Below are positions 26,569 through 36,081 of a stretch of 64,000 bases of DNA, one piece after another. The DNA comes from J027 sp034437655 (GTDB lineage: Bacteria > Chloroflexota > Anaerolineae > Aggregatilineales > J027), in the NCBI GenBank assembly GCA_034437655.1, contig DAOTTU010000099.1, positions 1-64,000 of the forward strand, given 5' to 3'. Every line of letters starts with the position of its first letter. Position 1 is the stretch's first letter. Under the pieces are notes generated by a model, which had not been told where the DNA came from, ran no database searches, and worked only from the letters and a program-made list of their open reading frames with translations. A program made the position numbers and the translations under genes.

Positions 26569-28512
26569 CTAGGTACGACCAAACTCTTTTTCGAGGCGGT
26601 CATTGCTCATGTGGATCAATGTCGGGCGGCCATGCGGGCAGGTCAATGGGTTCTCGCAGCGCTCTAGCTGAGTGACAAGGCCCTGCATTTCCTGATAGCT
26701 CAGCACTTGACCAGCCTTGATCGCCACCGCTTTGCAAATCTTGCGGACCAACTTTGCTTCAATGTCCTGCGCACCGGGGATATTGCCCAACTCAACATCA
26801 TCTAACAACCGTTCCAGAATCAGCCCCGGGTCGCGGTCAGCCAGCATCGCCGGAACAGCAACAATCCGCACCGCATTATGCCCAAATGGCTCAAACTCGA
26901 AGCCAATATTGGCAAGCTGTCGTTCGACGTCGGCAAGACGCTGTGCGCGCCACTGTCCCAACTCAACGATGGTCGTCTCTAGCACGGTTTGCACGGTCAG
27001 CGTTTGTTGACGATAAGCCGCCATAAATTGCTCGTACAAAATACGTTCATGCGCAGCGTGCTGGTCGATCAAATACATACCCGCCGGCCCTTCGGTTATG
27101 ATATACGTTGCACTGATTTGCCCGACCACGCGCAGAATCGGCAAGGTGCGTGGGCGCTGCGGTGGCTCAATCGTCTCAGGGATAGCAGTGGGGTCTTCCG
27201 GGGGTGTCTGAGATGTAACATAAGGTGGCGATGGTAGATCATAATGCGGTTCGTATGTGTCCTGTTCACTGTCACCAGGGTAGTCGTCCTCCGGCGCAGC
27301 TTGCTGTGAATATCGCCCCGGTGAAAGGTCGTCGAATTCTAACCCCATCTGCCGTGCGCGTTCTTGCTCCGTCAACGGCGGCGCGTATGGTGTCCCGTTC
27401 CTGGGAGTATCGTGAGAGAACGCCTTCTTAAAGTTGCGCCCCTCCCATTCATCGCTGCGATCATTACCACCACTATGTGTCGGCCGCTCATGAAGTGGTG
27501 GAACATCCATACTACTCAACACTGCACGCCGCACAGCACGTTGTACGGCCGTAAAGGCAGCATCTGGTGAGCGAAAGCGGACCTCCGCTTTGGTTGGGTG
27601 TACATTCACATCAACTTCGGCCGGGTCCAATTCGACCATAAGCACCGCAATCGGATACCGCCCGGAGGGCAAAATCGTGTGATAACTTTGCACAACAGCA
27701 TAAGTGAGTCGCTGGTCAGCTATCGCACGCCCATTAACAAAGATATGAATGCCATTACGATTGGCGCGGGTAGTATGCGGGGTCGTAGTGTAGCCATAAA
27801 CATTGATTGCTGGCAGATCATCACGCGCGGGTGGCAAGGGTTCGACATCGACCATATCCCGCACTACATCAAGCCCAAGCACCTCCACCAGCACGTCTTG
27901 CAAATCCCCATTGCCGCTGGTGTGAAAGACGTCTTTGCCATCTAATTTTAAGCTAAAACGCACATCTGGATACGCCATCGCGTATTGATAAACTACATTC
28001 TGTAAATGTCGCTTTTCGGTAGCGTCACTTTTAAGGAATTTGCGCCGTGCCGGAACGTTATAAAACAAATCGGCAACTTCAACAATGGTGCCCTGCGCCG
28101 CCCCGATTCCCTGTACCGATTGCACCACCCCACCATCCGCCATTACGCGCGCTCCCATGTCGGCATCGCGGTGGCAGGTCGTCAATGTCAGGCGACTAAC
28201 AGATGCAATGCTATGTAACGCCTCACCCCGAAAGCCGAGTGTATGTATTTCAGCGAGGTCATCAATCGCTGTCAGCTTACTTGTCGCGTGGCGTTCCAGT
28301 GCCAGTTCGACTTCATCGGCCGTAATTCCTACCCCGTTATCGCGTACCCGGATTAATGTTGAACCTGCCCCGCGGATTTCAATACTGATCGTTGTTGCGC
28401 CAGCGTCAAGCGCGTTTTCCAGCAGTTCTTTAGCCACCGATGCTGGCCGCTCGACAACTTCACCAGCCGCGATCTGGGCCGCAACGATATTTGATAATAC
28501 ACGAATGGGCAT
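26569..28512 (-). CDS. mutL: DNA mismatch repair protein MutL
   Basis: A 647-residue MutL. The N-terminal GHKL ATPase shows 'ENALDAGA', 'DNGVGI' and 'GFRGEAL'. A Pro-rich linker spans about 350-450. The C-terminal domain has 'DQHAAHERILYE', which matches the DQHA(x)2E(x)4E endonuclease motif, and the 'CPHGRPT' motif near the end, so this MutL should itself nick DNA, as in bacteria without MutH. No mutS lies in the window. The uma2 gene follows after 15 bases. Confidence 0.96.
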   Translation of the reverse strand: MPIRVLSNIVAAQIAAGEVVERPASVAKELLENALDAGATTISIEIRGAGSTLIRVRDNGVGITADEVELALERHATSKLTAIDDLAEIHTLGFRGEALHSIASVSRLTLTTCHRDADMGARVMADGGVVQSVQGIGAAQGTIVEVADLFYNVPARRKFLKSDATEKRHLQNVVYQYAMAYPDVRFSLKLDGKDVFHTSGNGDLQDVLVEVLGLDVVRDMVDVEPLPPARDDLPAINVYGYTTTPHTTRANRNGIHIFVNGRAIADQRLTYAVVQSYHTILPSGRYPIAVLMVELDPAEVDVNVHPTKAEVRFRSPDAAFTAVQRAVRRAVLSSMDVPPLHERPTHSGGNDRSDEWEGRNFKKAFSHDTPRNGTPYAPPLTEQERARQMGLEFDDLSPGRYSQQAAPEDDYPGDSEQDTYEPHYDLPSPPYVTSQTPPEDPTAIPETIEPPQRPRTLPILRVVGQISATYIITEGPAGMYLIDQHAAHERILYEQFMAAYRQQTLTVQTVLETTIVELGQWRAQRLADVERQLANIGFEFEPFGHNAVRIVAVPAMLADRDPGLILERLLDDVELGNIPGAQDIEAKLVRKICKAVAIKAGQVLSYQEMQGLVTQLERCENPLTCPHGRPTLIHMSNDRLEKEFGRT

Positions 28513-28636
28513 AGGGTATAGTCCTTTAGCACTGCAACGATGTGGACTCGTATTATAGGGGAAATTCGAAGTAACGTTAAGAGAGCCCTGACAACCTTGG
28601 CAAGGCTAAACAGACTTGAGAAATGCTATGAACACA

Positions 28637-30241
28637 TCATTTCGAAGCGGTATCCGTGTTGCGGTTCGCGCTATTGCCCCCGGGTTTAGTGCCAGGCTGC
28701 CCCCCACCAACCAGATTTTCAGGGATCAACGGGATTGAAATTGAAAATGTGCTACCGTTGCCGACTTCACTTTCAACATTGGCAAATCCTTTGTGTTTAC
28801 GTGCCACATTCCGCACGATAAATAACCCAAGGCCCGAACCCCGAATGCCTTTATGTTCCTTGCGGCGCACACGCTGACCACGCTCGAACAAGCGTTCCTG
28901 ATCTTCTTGCGAAATACCATACCCGTTGTCAGCAACCGAAAGAACCAGCATGTCGTCTTCAACTTTAGCGCCAATATGGACTTTGCCACCCGGTGGCGAA
29001 TACTTGATCGCATTTTCAACCAAATTCGTGATAGCCCGTTCAGTCATCAGCTCGTCAATGTACATAACCGGAACATTTGGCGATACTTCTGACGTCAGTG
29101 TGATACTGTTCTGTTCCGCAGCGGCCGTCAGTGTTGAAACAACCTTTGCAATAATTGCTGTCGGGTCCGTGGTTTCGCGCCGAATCTCGTAGACATCCAT
29201 TTCAGGGTCAAGCCGCCCCGCATCTAGCACTTTTTCGACCAGATTGGTCATATCGCGAATACTGGTAAGCGTCTTCTGGATGAATATATCCTGCTTATCA
29301 TTGACCTGACCAACCATGCGCAACATATCGACATAGCCCTTGGCAGCCGTCATCGGTGACCGAATATCATGCGAGACTGTATGCAAGAAATTGCTCATAT
29401 TCTCACTGAGGTTCTTAAACCGTGTGACATCCCGCAATACCATCAGCCAACCATGCTCACTGCCGTCTCTGGCAACGACCTGGCTCACATGCGGCGAAAA
29501 CGTCATACCGTTGTCAGCCATATATTCCGCATCCGGGCGTGCATTGGTGCCAGCGTTGAGCATATCTTGCAACATTTGGCTCTGGATCACCTCTGCAAAC
29601 GGTCTGCCCAGCGCAAATTCAGCAGACACAGCAAAGAGTTTTTCAGCAGCGGCATTAAAAACACGGATTTGAAAGTCTGTGTCAACAATGATGATGGGTT
29701 CAACATCATTGGCCAACAGGGCTTCACGTTGCTGATGTTCAATTTCAGCCACCGCCAGCGTATAAGCACTGTTGATCGCAATAACAGCTTGCAAGGCCAG
29801 CAGGTTCAGAACCTCGTAGTCCGCGTTTTCCAAACCAGCACCCTCTTCAAAGGCCATCCACAAGGTTGCCTGCTGGGCTTCGTCACTGAGTTCTAGCGGA
29901 AAGGCCATCAGCGAGCGAAAAAATTCTGCAAAAGTCGCGAATTTCAGTGTTGTGTCAAGCCCATCAAAGCTGGTAAGCGTAACTGCTTCGTTGGCCTGCG
30001 CATGAATGTGCAGTGGAATATCAACCGCTTGCAGGTCTGGCACTTTTAGCCCCGACGCAAAAACAATCGTTTCAGTTGGCTGTACCAGTACCAGGCGCAC
30101 CAATACGGCATTGGTCAAACGCTGAATACCATCTAAAATTGCAGGAATAGAGTAGTCAATCGTGCTTCCTGATGCGACATGTTGACTTACTTTGAGCAAG
30201 AGCGCGACTACATCTTGCTGTGAGACGTTTTGTGAACCCAC
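28637..30241 (-). CDS. GAF-PAS sensor histidine kinase
   Basis: A 534-residue soluble kinase. An N-terminal GAF-like region (about 1-175) is followed by a PAS domain ('EPIIIVDTDFQIRVFNAAAEKLF'), a HisKA domain with 'HTVSHDIRSPMTAAKGY', and an HATPase with 'NLVENAIKYSPPGG', 'DNGYGIS' and 'GSGLGLFIV'. No membrane helix or receiver is present. I chose GTG 30241 because TTAAGG lies just upstream and the promoter at 30281-30308 excludes earlier starts. No cognate regulator is adjacent. Confidence 0.9.
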   Translation of the reverse strand: MGSQNVSQQDVVALLLKVSQHVASGSTIDYSIPAILDGIQRLTNAVLVRLVLVQPTETIVFASGLKVPDLQAVDIPLHIHAQANEAVTLTSFDGLDTTLKFATFAEFFRSLMAFPLELSDEAQQATLWMAFEEGAGLENADYEVLNLLALQAVIAINSAYTLAVAEIEHQQREALLANDVEPIIIVDTDFQIRVFNAAAEKLFAVSAEFALGRPFAEVIQSQMLQDMLNAGTNARPDAEYMADNGMTFSPHVSQVVARDGSEHGWLMVLRDVTRFKNLSENMSNFLHTVSHDIRSPMTAAKGYVDMLRMVGQVNDKQDIFIQKTLTSIRDMTNLVEKVLDAGRLDPEMDVYEIRRETTDPTAIIAKVVSTLTAAAEQNSITLTSEVSPNVPVMYIDELMTERAITNLVENAIKYSPPGGKVHIGAKVEDDMLVLSVADNGYGISQEDQERLFERGQRVRRKEHKGIRGSGLGLFIVRNVARKHKGFANVESEVGNGSTFSISIPLIPENLVGGGQPGTKPGGNSANRNTDTASK

Positions 30242-30280
30242 GATTTTTTGCCTTAACTGGAAATTGTCTACGATGCTTGA

Positions 30281-30308
30281 ATTATAGCACTCTGTCAGAT
30301 CACAGCAA
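30281..30308 (-). promoter_or_regulatory. Promoter of the GAF-PAS kinase gene
   Basis: On the minus strand TTGCTG (30303-30308) and TATAAT (30281-30286) are separated by 16 bases, and the -10 has the TGC extension. Transcription should start near 30275, about 35 bases before the GTG start. Confidence 0.75.
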
Positions 30309-30416
30309 CTCAAACGCGCAGAAGACGTCCGTTGATTCCCAGAAGGCTTCTGTTAAGCTAAGGCGTGTCAGAGTTTTTCTATTGTTGCTACTAAATTTTC
30401 GAAACAGGTAACTACA

Positions 30417-32711
30417 ATGCTGCATACAACATTCCTGCGCAATTGGACCATCTTTGGCTTGCTTACCATTTGTGGGTTGCTGGTTAGCACCCCACCCACG
30501 AATACCATCGCCCAGCAAGCAAGCGGCACTGTGCCCGCCTACGAACAATTTACGTTGCAGTTTGATGTACCGGGCGACTACAACAATCCTTACGACCCCG
30601 CTGAAGTGAACATAACGGCAACTTTCCTTACCCCAGACAGTACAAGCGTGCGGGTGCCGGCCTTTTTTGTGCAAGAATTCGCTGACCGATGCACACCAGC
30701 CACGTGCCCCGCCGAGCAACTACAGCCGACAGGCGCAGCATTCTGGCAGGTACGCTTCACACCTACAGAACCCGGCGAGTGGTCTTATCGTCTCAGCGGT
30801 ACAGTCAGTGGTGACAATGTTGATCTGGGTTCTGGCGATTTCACCGTTGAACCAAACCCTTCTGCCAGAGGCTTCGTCCGGGTTGCTGAGAACAACCAGT
30901 ACTTCAGCTTTGAAAACGACGAGCCCTACTTTCCCATCGGGCAAAATTTGCAGTGGTCATGGGAAGCAGGCGGCGGTCTGTATACCTATCTCGACTGGCT
31001 CGACAGTCTGGCAGCCAGCGGTGCCAACTACGCCCGCTTGAATGTAGATGTTCCGTGGTTCATCGGGCTCGAATGGTCGTCACCACCCGGGCAATACAAT
31101 GACGCTGGTCAACAGGCTGCCCATCGACTTGACCAGATTATCACGGCCGCAGAAGAACGTGGTATCTATTTACACATTACGCTGATCTGGCACCAGTCCT
31201 TCCGCGAATACACCGGTGTTCCGGTCACTGTACCCACTACACCACCCCGCCCCAACATCAGTGCTGACTTCGACAATCACCCCTACAACAGCACTCAGGG
31301 CGGCAACCTGACCGGAGCAGGTGATATCCTCTTTAACAATCTGGCCCAGAGCTGGCTACAACGGCGTTTACGCTACATGATGGCGCGCTACAGTTATAGC
31401 CCGGCCATCTTTGCATGGGAAATTGTTGATGCCGCCGACCGTATTGCTGCTTTCACGCCTGAACAGGGGCTGGCCTGGTTGCAACCACTACAAGAAACCA
31501 TTCAACAATTCGATGTAAATGATCACCTGATTTCTGTGGGCACACGCGATTTTGTAGCAAGCATTCAAGGCAGTCCATTGGTAGACTTTGCGCAAGCGAT
31601 AATCTACCAACGTCGCCCCGTTGAACCCACCGACGACCAGACGCGCCTGACGTTTGAAACGCTCTCTGCCACGCAAGCCGCCGTTGACAAACCCATCCTC
31701 ATCACAGAATTTTCGCTCAATCCGTGGTTCGAACCTGCCGAAGATGACCCCACTGGCACCCATATTCGCAACACCATCTGGGCGAGCATCACCAACGGCG
31801 CGGCCGGCAGTGCTATGCCATATTGGTGGGATACCTATATCGCCCCTCAAAACCTATACGATCTCTATACCCCGCTGGCATACTTCATTCAGGGTATTCA
31901 ATGGACTGAAAACACGTTCGCCATCGTTGAACCACGCCTGATGGTACAAACCACCGACAACGAAGTTGCCTATGAACCGCTGGTTATCAACGATTTCAAT
32001 CCGCAGTTCCGCAGTGCCTCGCCGCAAAACACTGTTTATGAACTCACTGCTGACGGTGCTACGCCCCCTACAAGCACGATGTCATCATATCTCTATGGAC
32101 AGCGCTATAACGCTGCCAACGCCCAGCCAGAGGTCTTTCGTGTCACCCCACCCGTAGATACCACCATGACGGTACGTGTGCGTGCGGTGTCGCCTTCTGC
32201 CGATGCCAGACTCGTTATCACCATTGACGATCGTACTGCTCTCGAAATCGATCTCTCGGCTGGTACCAGTTCAACCGCTTTTCGAATTCCGCTCAGCGCT
32301 GGTGCCCATACCGTGACGCTAGACAACCAGGGTGAAGATTGGCTGCAACTGGATGCCATCGAAATTGCTGAATATCGGTCTCCGCTCAGGGCTTATGCAC
32401 TTGCAGACACCGCAACGGGGACGGCGCTTGTCTGGGTACATCATCGCGATTACACATGGGAAACCGTTGCCGGACAGCGCGCAATAACCCCCGTTCCGGC
32501 CGTATTAACTTTGAGCAACATGCCAGCAGGGAGTTATCTGGTCGAGTTCTGGGACCCATTTAGCGGGAATGTCATTGGCGAGGAGATGTTGACGCTGGCG
32601 CGTGACACCAATGGCAACTTAACTATTGAGCTACTGCCTGTAGAGCGCCAACTTGCGCTGCGGGTGCTACGGGTTGCTGGCGCAGAAACCGTTGCGGCAA
32701 CAGCGGAATAG
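30417..32711 (+). CDS. Secreted DUF5060 / clan-A glycoside-hydrolase-like protein
   Basis: A 764-residue exported protein. A signal peptide (residues ~8-35) precedes an Ig-like DUF5060 domain (about 38-145), then a TIM-barrel domain of the cellulase clan (about 155-520), then a C-terminal beta domain with a carbohydrate-binding look. In the barrel the nucleophile strand 'ILITEFSLN' is present, but the acid/base position reads 'FAWEIVDAAD' where relatives have W-E-x-x-N-E, so the Glu is Ala. It may bind rather than cleave polysaccharide. A weak terminator follows. Confidence 0.8.
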   Translation: MLHTTFLRNWTIFGLLTICGLLVSTPPTNTIAQQASGTVPAYEQFTLQFDVPGDYNNPYDPAEVNITATFLTPDSTSVRVPAFFVQEFADRCTPATCPAEQLQPTGAAFWQVRFTPTEPGEWSYRLSGTVSGDNVDLGSGDFTVEPNPSARGFVRVAENNQYFSFENDEPYFPIGQNLQWSWEAGGGLYTYLDWLDSLAASGANYARLNVDVPWFIGLEWSSPPGQYNDAGQQAAHRLDQIITAAEERGIYLHITLIWHQSFREYTGVPVTVPTTPPRPNISADFDNHPYNSTQGGNLTGAGDILFNNLAQSWLQRRLRYMMARYSYSPAIFAWEIVDAADRIAAFTPEQGLAWLQPLQETIQQFDVNDHLISVGTRDFVASIQGSPLVDFAQAIIYQRRPVEPTDDQTRLTFETLSATQAAVDKPILITEFSLNPWFEPAEDDPTGTHIRNTIWASITNGAAGSAMPYWWDTYIAPQNLYDLYTPLAYFIQGIQWTENTFAIVEPRLMVQTTDNEVAYEPLVINDFNPQFRSASPQNTVYELTADGATPPTSTMSSYLYGQRYNAANAQPEVFRVTPPVDTTMTVRVRAVSPSADARLVITIDDRTALEIDLSAGTSSTAFRIPLSAGAHTVTLDNQGEDWLQLDAIEIAEYRSPLRAYALADTATGTALVWVHHRDYTWETVAGQRAITPVPAVLTLSNMPAGSYLVEFWDPFSGNVIGEEMLTLARDTNGNLTIELLPVERQLALRVLRVAGAETVAATAE

Positions 32712-32736
32712 GGGTACCCAACGGCACCCCTTTTTC
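32712..32736 (+). terminator. Possible terminator
   Basis: GGGGT and ACCCC flank a 10-base loop, followed by five T. The stem is only five pairs, so efficiency is doubtful. Confidence 0.5.
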
Positions 32737-32768
32737 CAACCCTTATCGCGTCATAGTTGTAGTAATTG

Positions 32769-34601
32769 TTATTGCGTAATCCCTGCCAGCGCATTGAACA
32801 CCGGGCGCGGATTACCAGCCGGGTCCAGCATACTCCAGAAGCACTCGAAGGAGTCCAGCGCGACAACCTGACAGGCGTTCATGTTCCACGCGAACATTGG
32901 CCCAACATATTCAAGGCTATCGGCAAGGGTGAATGACCGTTCGAGGTACTGGGACTGCTCGTCGAGGCTGACGTCCTCAATGTAGCTAAACCCGGGAGGG
33001 GCATCTATTGGGAAGTTCTCGTTCGAGCCCCACCCAAATTCTGTCACCCAGATAAAGGTTTCGCCATCCCCAGCATCAAGCATAATCGCGCGGTAGTCTT
33101 GCAAGGTTTCGAGGAAGAAGAAACTTGGGTGATCATCAAATTCGGTGATGTCCGGGTTGTTTTCGCAGCAGGTGCTGTCGGGTGGGTTAGCCCAGCCATA
33201 CGGATGCGCACCCACACCGTCAGAAACATCGGCAAGCCCGGCGGCATACATCGCCTGCAAGAAATCACGGTCATTGATCGCGATACCGGCTGCGCCCCCG
33301 GTCGGTGCCAGCCCGGCCGAAATCACAGCAACCTCTGGCTGGGCAGCTTTAATCGCGTCATAGGCAGCCGTCAGCAATGTGACGTATTCTTGCCCGGAAA
33401 CAGCCTTGCCATTCCAGTTAGACTGCACATTTGGCTGATCCCAAATTTCGTAGGCTGCGACACGGGTTCCATACCGCGACGCCAGAGCGCCTACAAAGTT
33501 TGCATAATCCTGATAGTCAGCAGGTGGTGCAAGCCCATCAACGCCGGGGCGTGCCCAGTCTGGCGAACCGACGACACTCAACAGAATGTTCGCACCTGTT
33601 TCTTCAAGATTTGCGACGATGAAGTCAATTTCGTCGAACTGAATCTGCCCTTCAATTGGCTCATAACGCCCCCAGTCAATCTGATGTTTAGCCCAGTTCA
33701 CGCCTGCTTGCTCGACACGACCAGCGACCGTTGTAGCATCCAAACCGGGAATCGTAACCTCAATACCGAAGCCAAAACCATATTCCACTGTGCTAAAGAC
33801 GGGTTCAGGGGTAGCAGTCTCGGTTTCGGCTGGTTGTTCTGTGGGCGCTTCGGTAGGTTCTTCCGTTGGTTCGGGGGTTACCGTTTCGGTTTCAACAGGT
33901 TCCTCAGTCGGCGCTTCGGTGGCTTCTTCGGTCGGTTCCGCCGTTGGTTCAGGCGTCACTGTTTCAGTTGGTTGCTCAGTTGGTTCCTCTGTGGCCACAG
34001 GCGCTTCTGTTGGCGTTTCAGTGGCTTCTTCTGTAGGGTCTTCCGTTTCAGCAGTTGGCGTTGGGGTTACGCCTTCCGTTGGAATACGCAAGCGCTGCCC
34101 CACGGTGATAACATTCGGGTCGGTGATGTTATTTTCAACCACAATCGCCAGCACCGTTGTGCCATACAACTCAGCGATACGGAACAGGTTTTCGCCCTCT
34201 TGCACAACGTGGAAAATCACACCCTCATCATCCGGCATTGCGGTTTCGACAGGTTCTTCGGTTGGTTCAGGCGTTGGTGTTTCGGTTTCAGTCTCAGTCG
34301 GCTCAGCAGTTGGCGTTGTTGGGGGCGGCGTCGTCGCCGTGGCTTGGCCCGGTGCCGGAATAATAAGCCGCTGTCCTTCTACAATAATGCTGGGATTTTG
34401 AATATTATTCGCTGCGACAATAGCGTCAACAGAAACGCCAAATTGCAGCGCAATGTTATATAAGTTGTCGCCAGAGCGCACGACATAAACAATCTGATCT
34501 TCTTCCTCTGGTCCATCCTGTGCATTGACTGCTGTCGGCACCAGGATAAGACCAAGCAGCAAAACAACGACAAAGGTCAGAGCAAGCGTTAGGCGTTGCA
34601 T
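32769..34601 (-). CDS. Secreted double-LysM protein with clan-A hydrolase-like domain
   Basis: A 610-residue exported protein. A signal peptide (1-27) is followed by two LysM modules (about 37-82 and 131-176), a long linker of Glu/Pro/Thr repeats (about 185-285) and a TIM-barrel domain of the GH39/GH5 clan. The nucleophile strand 'WVTEFGWGSN' is intact. The acid/base site reads 'YEIWDQPN' instead of 'EIWNEPN', so the key Glu is Gln. LysM modules suggest wall or glycan attachment. ATG 34601 is supported by a perfect AGGAGG 7 bases upstream; an earlier start at 34628 is not. Confidence 0.85.
   Translation of the reverse strand: MQRLTLALTFVVVLLLGLILVPTAVNAQDGPEEEDQIVYVVRSGDNLYNIALQFGVSVDAIVAANNIQNPSIIVEGQRLIIPAPGQATATTPPPTTPTAEPTETETETPTPEPTEEPVETAMPDDEGVIFHVVQEGENLFRIAELYGTTVLAIVVENNITDPNVITVGQRLRIPTEGVTPTPTAETEDPTEEATETPTEAPVATEEPTEQPTETVTPEPTAEPTEEATEAPTEEPVETETVTPEPTEEPTEAPTEQPAETETATPEPVFSTVEYGFGFGIEVTIPGLDATTVAGRVEQAGVNWAKHQIDWGRYEPIEGQIQFDEIDFIVANLEETGANILLSVVGSPDWARPGVDGLAPPADYQDYANFVGALASRYGTRVAAYEIWDQPNVQSNWNGKAVSGQEYVTLLTAAYDAIKAAQPEVAVISAGLAPTGGAAGIAINDRDFLQAMYAAGLADVSDGVGAHPYGWANPPDSTCCENNPDITEFDDHPSFFFLETLQDYRAIMLDAGDGETFIWVTEFGWGSNENFPIDAPPGFSYIEDVSLDEQSQYLERSFTLADSLEYVGPMFAWNMNACQVVALDSFECFWSMLDPAGNPRPVFNALAGITQ
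33795..34330. repeat. Low-complexity coding repeats (Glu/Pro/Thr linker)
   Basis: Short imperfect tandem units encode repeated E-P-T-E-E and T-E-A-P-T blocks in the linkers of the double-LysM protein. They also create a long spurious open frame on the opposite strand. Confidence 0.8.
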
Positions 34602-34756
34602 ATGGAATCCTCCTACGGTTATGAACACAACTTTCTTGAGTTCACTGCAATTCTAGTCTAGAATGCGCGGAATCGCCATTTAACGACTTGAACATCTTCC
34701 GCTAGAATAAATCGCACTATATCCTGTTCGTGGACAACCAAAGGTTATCTATCTGC

Positions 34757-35632
34757 ATGAGTGCCACGTATGACGAAACAATCTTGAATGTGCCCCCACC
34801 AGAACTGCGCTTTGTCCCAACCCGTGATCTGTTGCCACATGAGGAACACGACCCGCAACGTAGCGCCCCTCTCATCAAACGTATCGCTGCCGCTGAGGTC
34901 TGGTTGCACCCCCCCATTGTAACCCCTTTGCCAGATGATCCGAGTAAGTATATCGTTCTGGACGGGGCCAATCGTTGTTTTTCAGTGCAACAACTTGGCT
35001 ACCCACATATTCTGGTGCAAGTTGTGCATTATGACACACCACAGGTTCAACTCAATACCTGGAACCACGCCGTTGAAGGGCTGGCCCTAAACGACATCAT
35101 CAGTCATATCAGAAAACTTGATCATGTCGATATGCGCGTCGGTGACCTGTTAGAAGCGCAAGCTGAACTCGCCCAGCGTGATGCGATTGCCTATATCATT
35201 GACCTGCAAGATGAGTCTCATCCTGCCTATATTCTATGCTCTGATGAACGTACAATGGCTACACGAACGCGGCGGCTACGTGACATTGTTGACTGCTACA
35301 AAAACGACGCCCGCCTGGAACGCATTAACTCCAGTGATACAGAGCCAGTGCTAGACCTGTACCCACATGCAACAGCGCTGGTCGTCTTTCCGCGCTATGA
35401 ACCGGCTGAGCTTCTGTTTGCCGCAAGAGAGCAAATATTGCTGCCCCCGGGCATTTCACGCCATATCATTCATGGCCGAGCGATGCGATTGCTCTACCCC
35501 ATTGAAACGCTCAAGGATGAAGCCACATCACTTGACGCCAAAAACGCAGCGCTTCAAAATTGGTTGCAAGAACGCCTTGAACGACGAGCGGTCCGCTTCT
35601 ATGCTGAAGCCTGCTATATGTTTGATGACTAA
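34757..35632 (+). CDS. ParB-fold protein resembling SbnI/SerK serine kinases
   Basis: A 291-residue soluble protein. The N-terminal ~100 residues have the ParB/sulfiredoxin fold: 'RDLLPHEEHDP', 'HPPIVTPLPDDPSKYIVLDGANRCFSVQQLG'-like order with the DGxxR core. This fold includes the free-serine kinases SbnI and SerK, which the size and the 'HEE' Glu also suit. No DNA-binding domain like that of plasmid ParB is visible. I prefer ATG 34757 over GTG 34730, with weak support from AAAGG. It heads a four-gene cluster with an ACT-domain protein, which would suit amino-acid metabolism. Confidence 0.65.
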   Translation: MSATYDETILNVPPPELRFVPTRDLLPHEEHDPQRSAPLIKRIAAAEVWLHPPIVTPLPDDPSKYIVLDGANRCFSVQQLGYPHILVQVVHYDTPQVQLNTWNHAVEGLALNDIISHIRKLDHVDMRVGDLLEAQAELAQRDAIAYIIDLQDESHPAYILCSDERTMATRTRRLRDIVDCYKNDARLERINSSDTEPVLDLYPHATALVVFPRYEPAELLFAAREQILLPPGISRHIIHGRAMRLLYPIETLKDEATSLDAKNAALQNWLQERLERRAVRFYAEACYMFDD

Positions 35633-35649
35633 ACGAAAGGCTCTTTGAA

Positions 35650-36075
35650 TTGACGCCCAAAGATGCATTAAAACAAGCTACGCTCTACACTGATGAGCGT
35701 GTTTATACCTTTCTGAAACTGCCACCACAGGCTGTCATTGGAGCAACGGCACTGGTCGCAGAGCTAGCCGAACCATTTGCCGCTTGCCTGGTCGATAAGG
35801 ATGAGGTCTCTTTAATGGTACCGATGATGGCATGGGAAGATTTCGGTCATCGGTTGCCCGGCGCACAACAAGAAGGGCAGTTCCGGCTCATTACTTTTGA
35901 CATTGAGCTAGATTTTGACCTGGTGGGTTTCATGGCGATCATTTCGCGACTTTTAGCGGATGCTAACGTCTCGCTTCTTGCGCTTTCGGCGTTTTCACGA
36001 GACCATGTTTTTGTACCCGCTGATCAATTTGATACAGCGTGGTCTATTCTCCAAAATGCTCAACAGGACAACTAA
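35650..36075 (+). CDS. ACT-domain protein
   Basis: A 141-residue protein resembling small double-ACT proteins: an N-terminal half with 'LKLPPQAV' and 'VSLMVPM', then a C-terminal ACT with 'DFDLVGFMAIISRLLADANVSLLALSAFSRDHVFVP'-type order. ACT domains bind amino acids and act as sensors. The start is TTG at 35650, with AAAGG 9 bases upstream; no ATG fits. It lies 17 bases after the ParB-fold gene and 6 bases before the next gene, so it is part of one operon. Confidence 0.8.
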   Translation: MTPKDALKQATLYTDERVYTFLKLPPQAVIGATALVAELAEPFAACLVDKDEVSLMVPMMAWEDFGHRLPGAQQEGQFRLITFDIELDFDLVGFMAIISRLLADANVSLLALSAFSRDHVFVPADQFDTAWSILQNAQQDN

Positions 36076-36081
36076 ACAACC

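Noticed and set aside
33795..34330. Short spaced repeats that could suggest a CRISPR array
   Set aside because: The units are imperfect, vary in spacing, keep frame, and encode a Thr/Glu/Pro linker.
33099..34463. Long open frame (454 codons) on the plus strand
   Set aside because: It is the mirror of the Glu/Pro/Thr-repeat linker and barrel of the double-LysM gene, has no family resemblance, and is rich in Arg/Phe/Trp runs created by the repeats.
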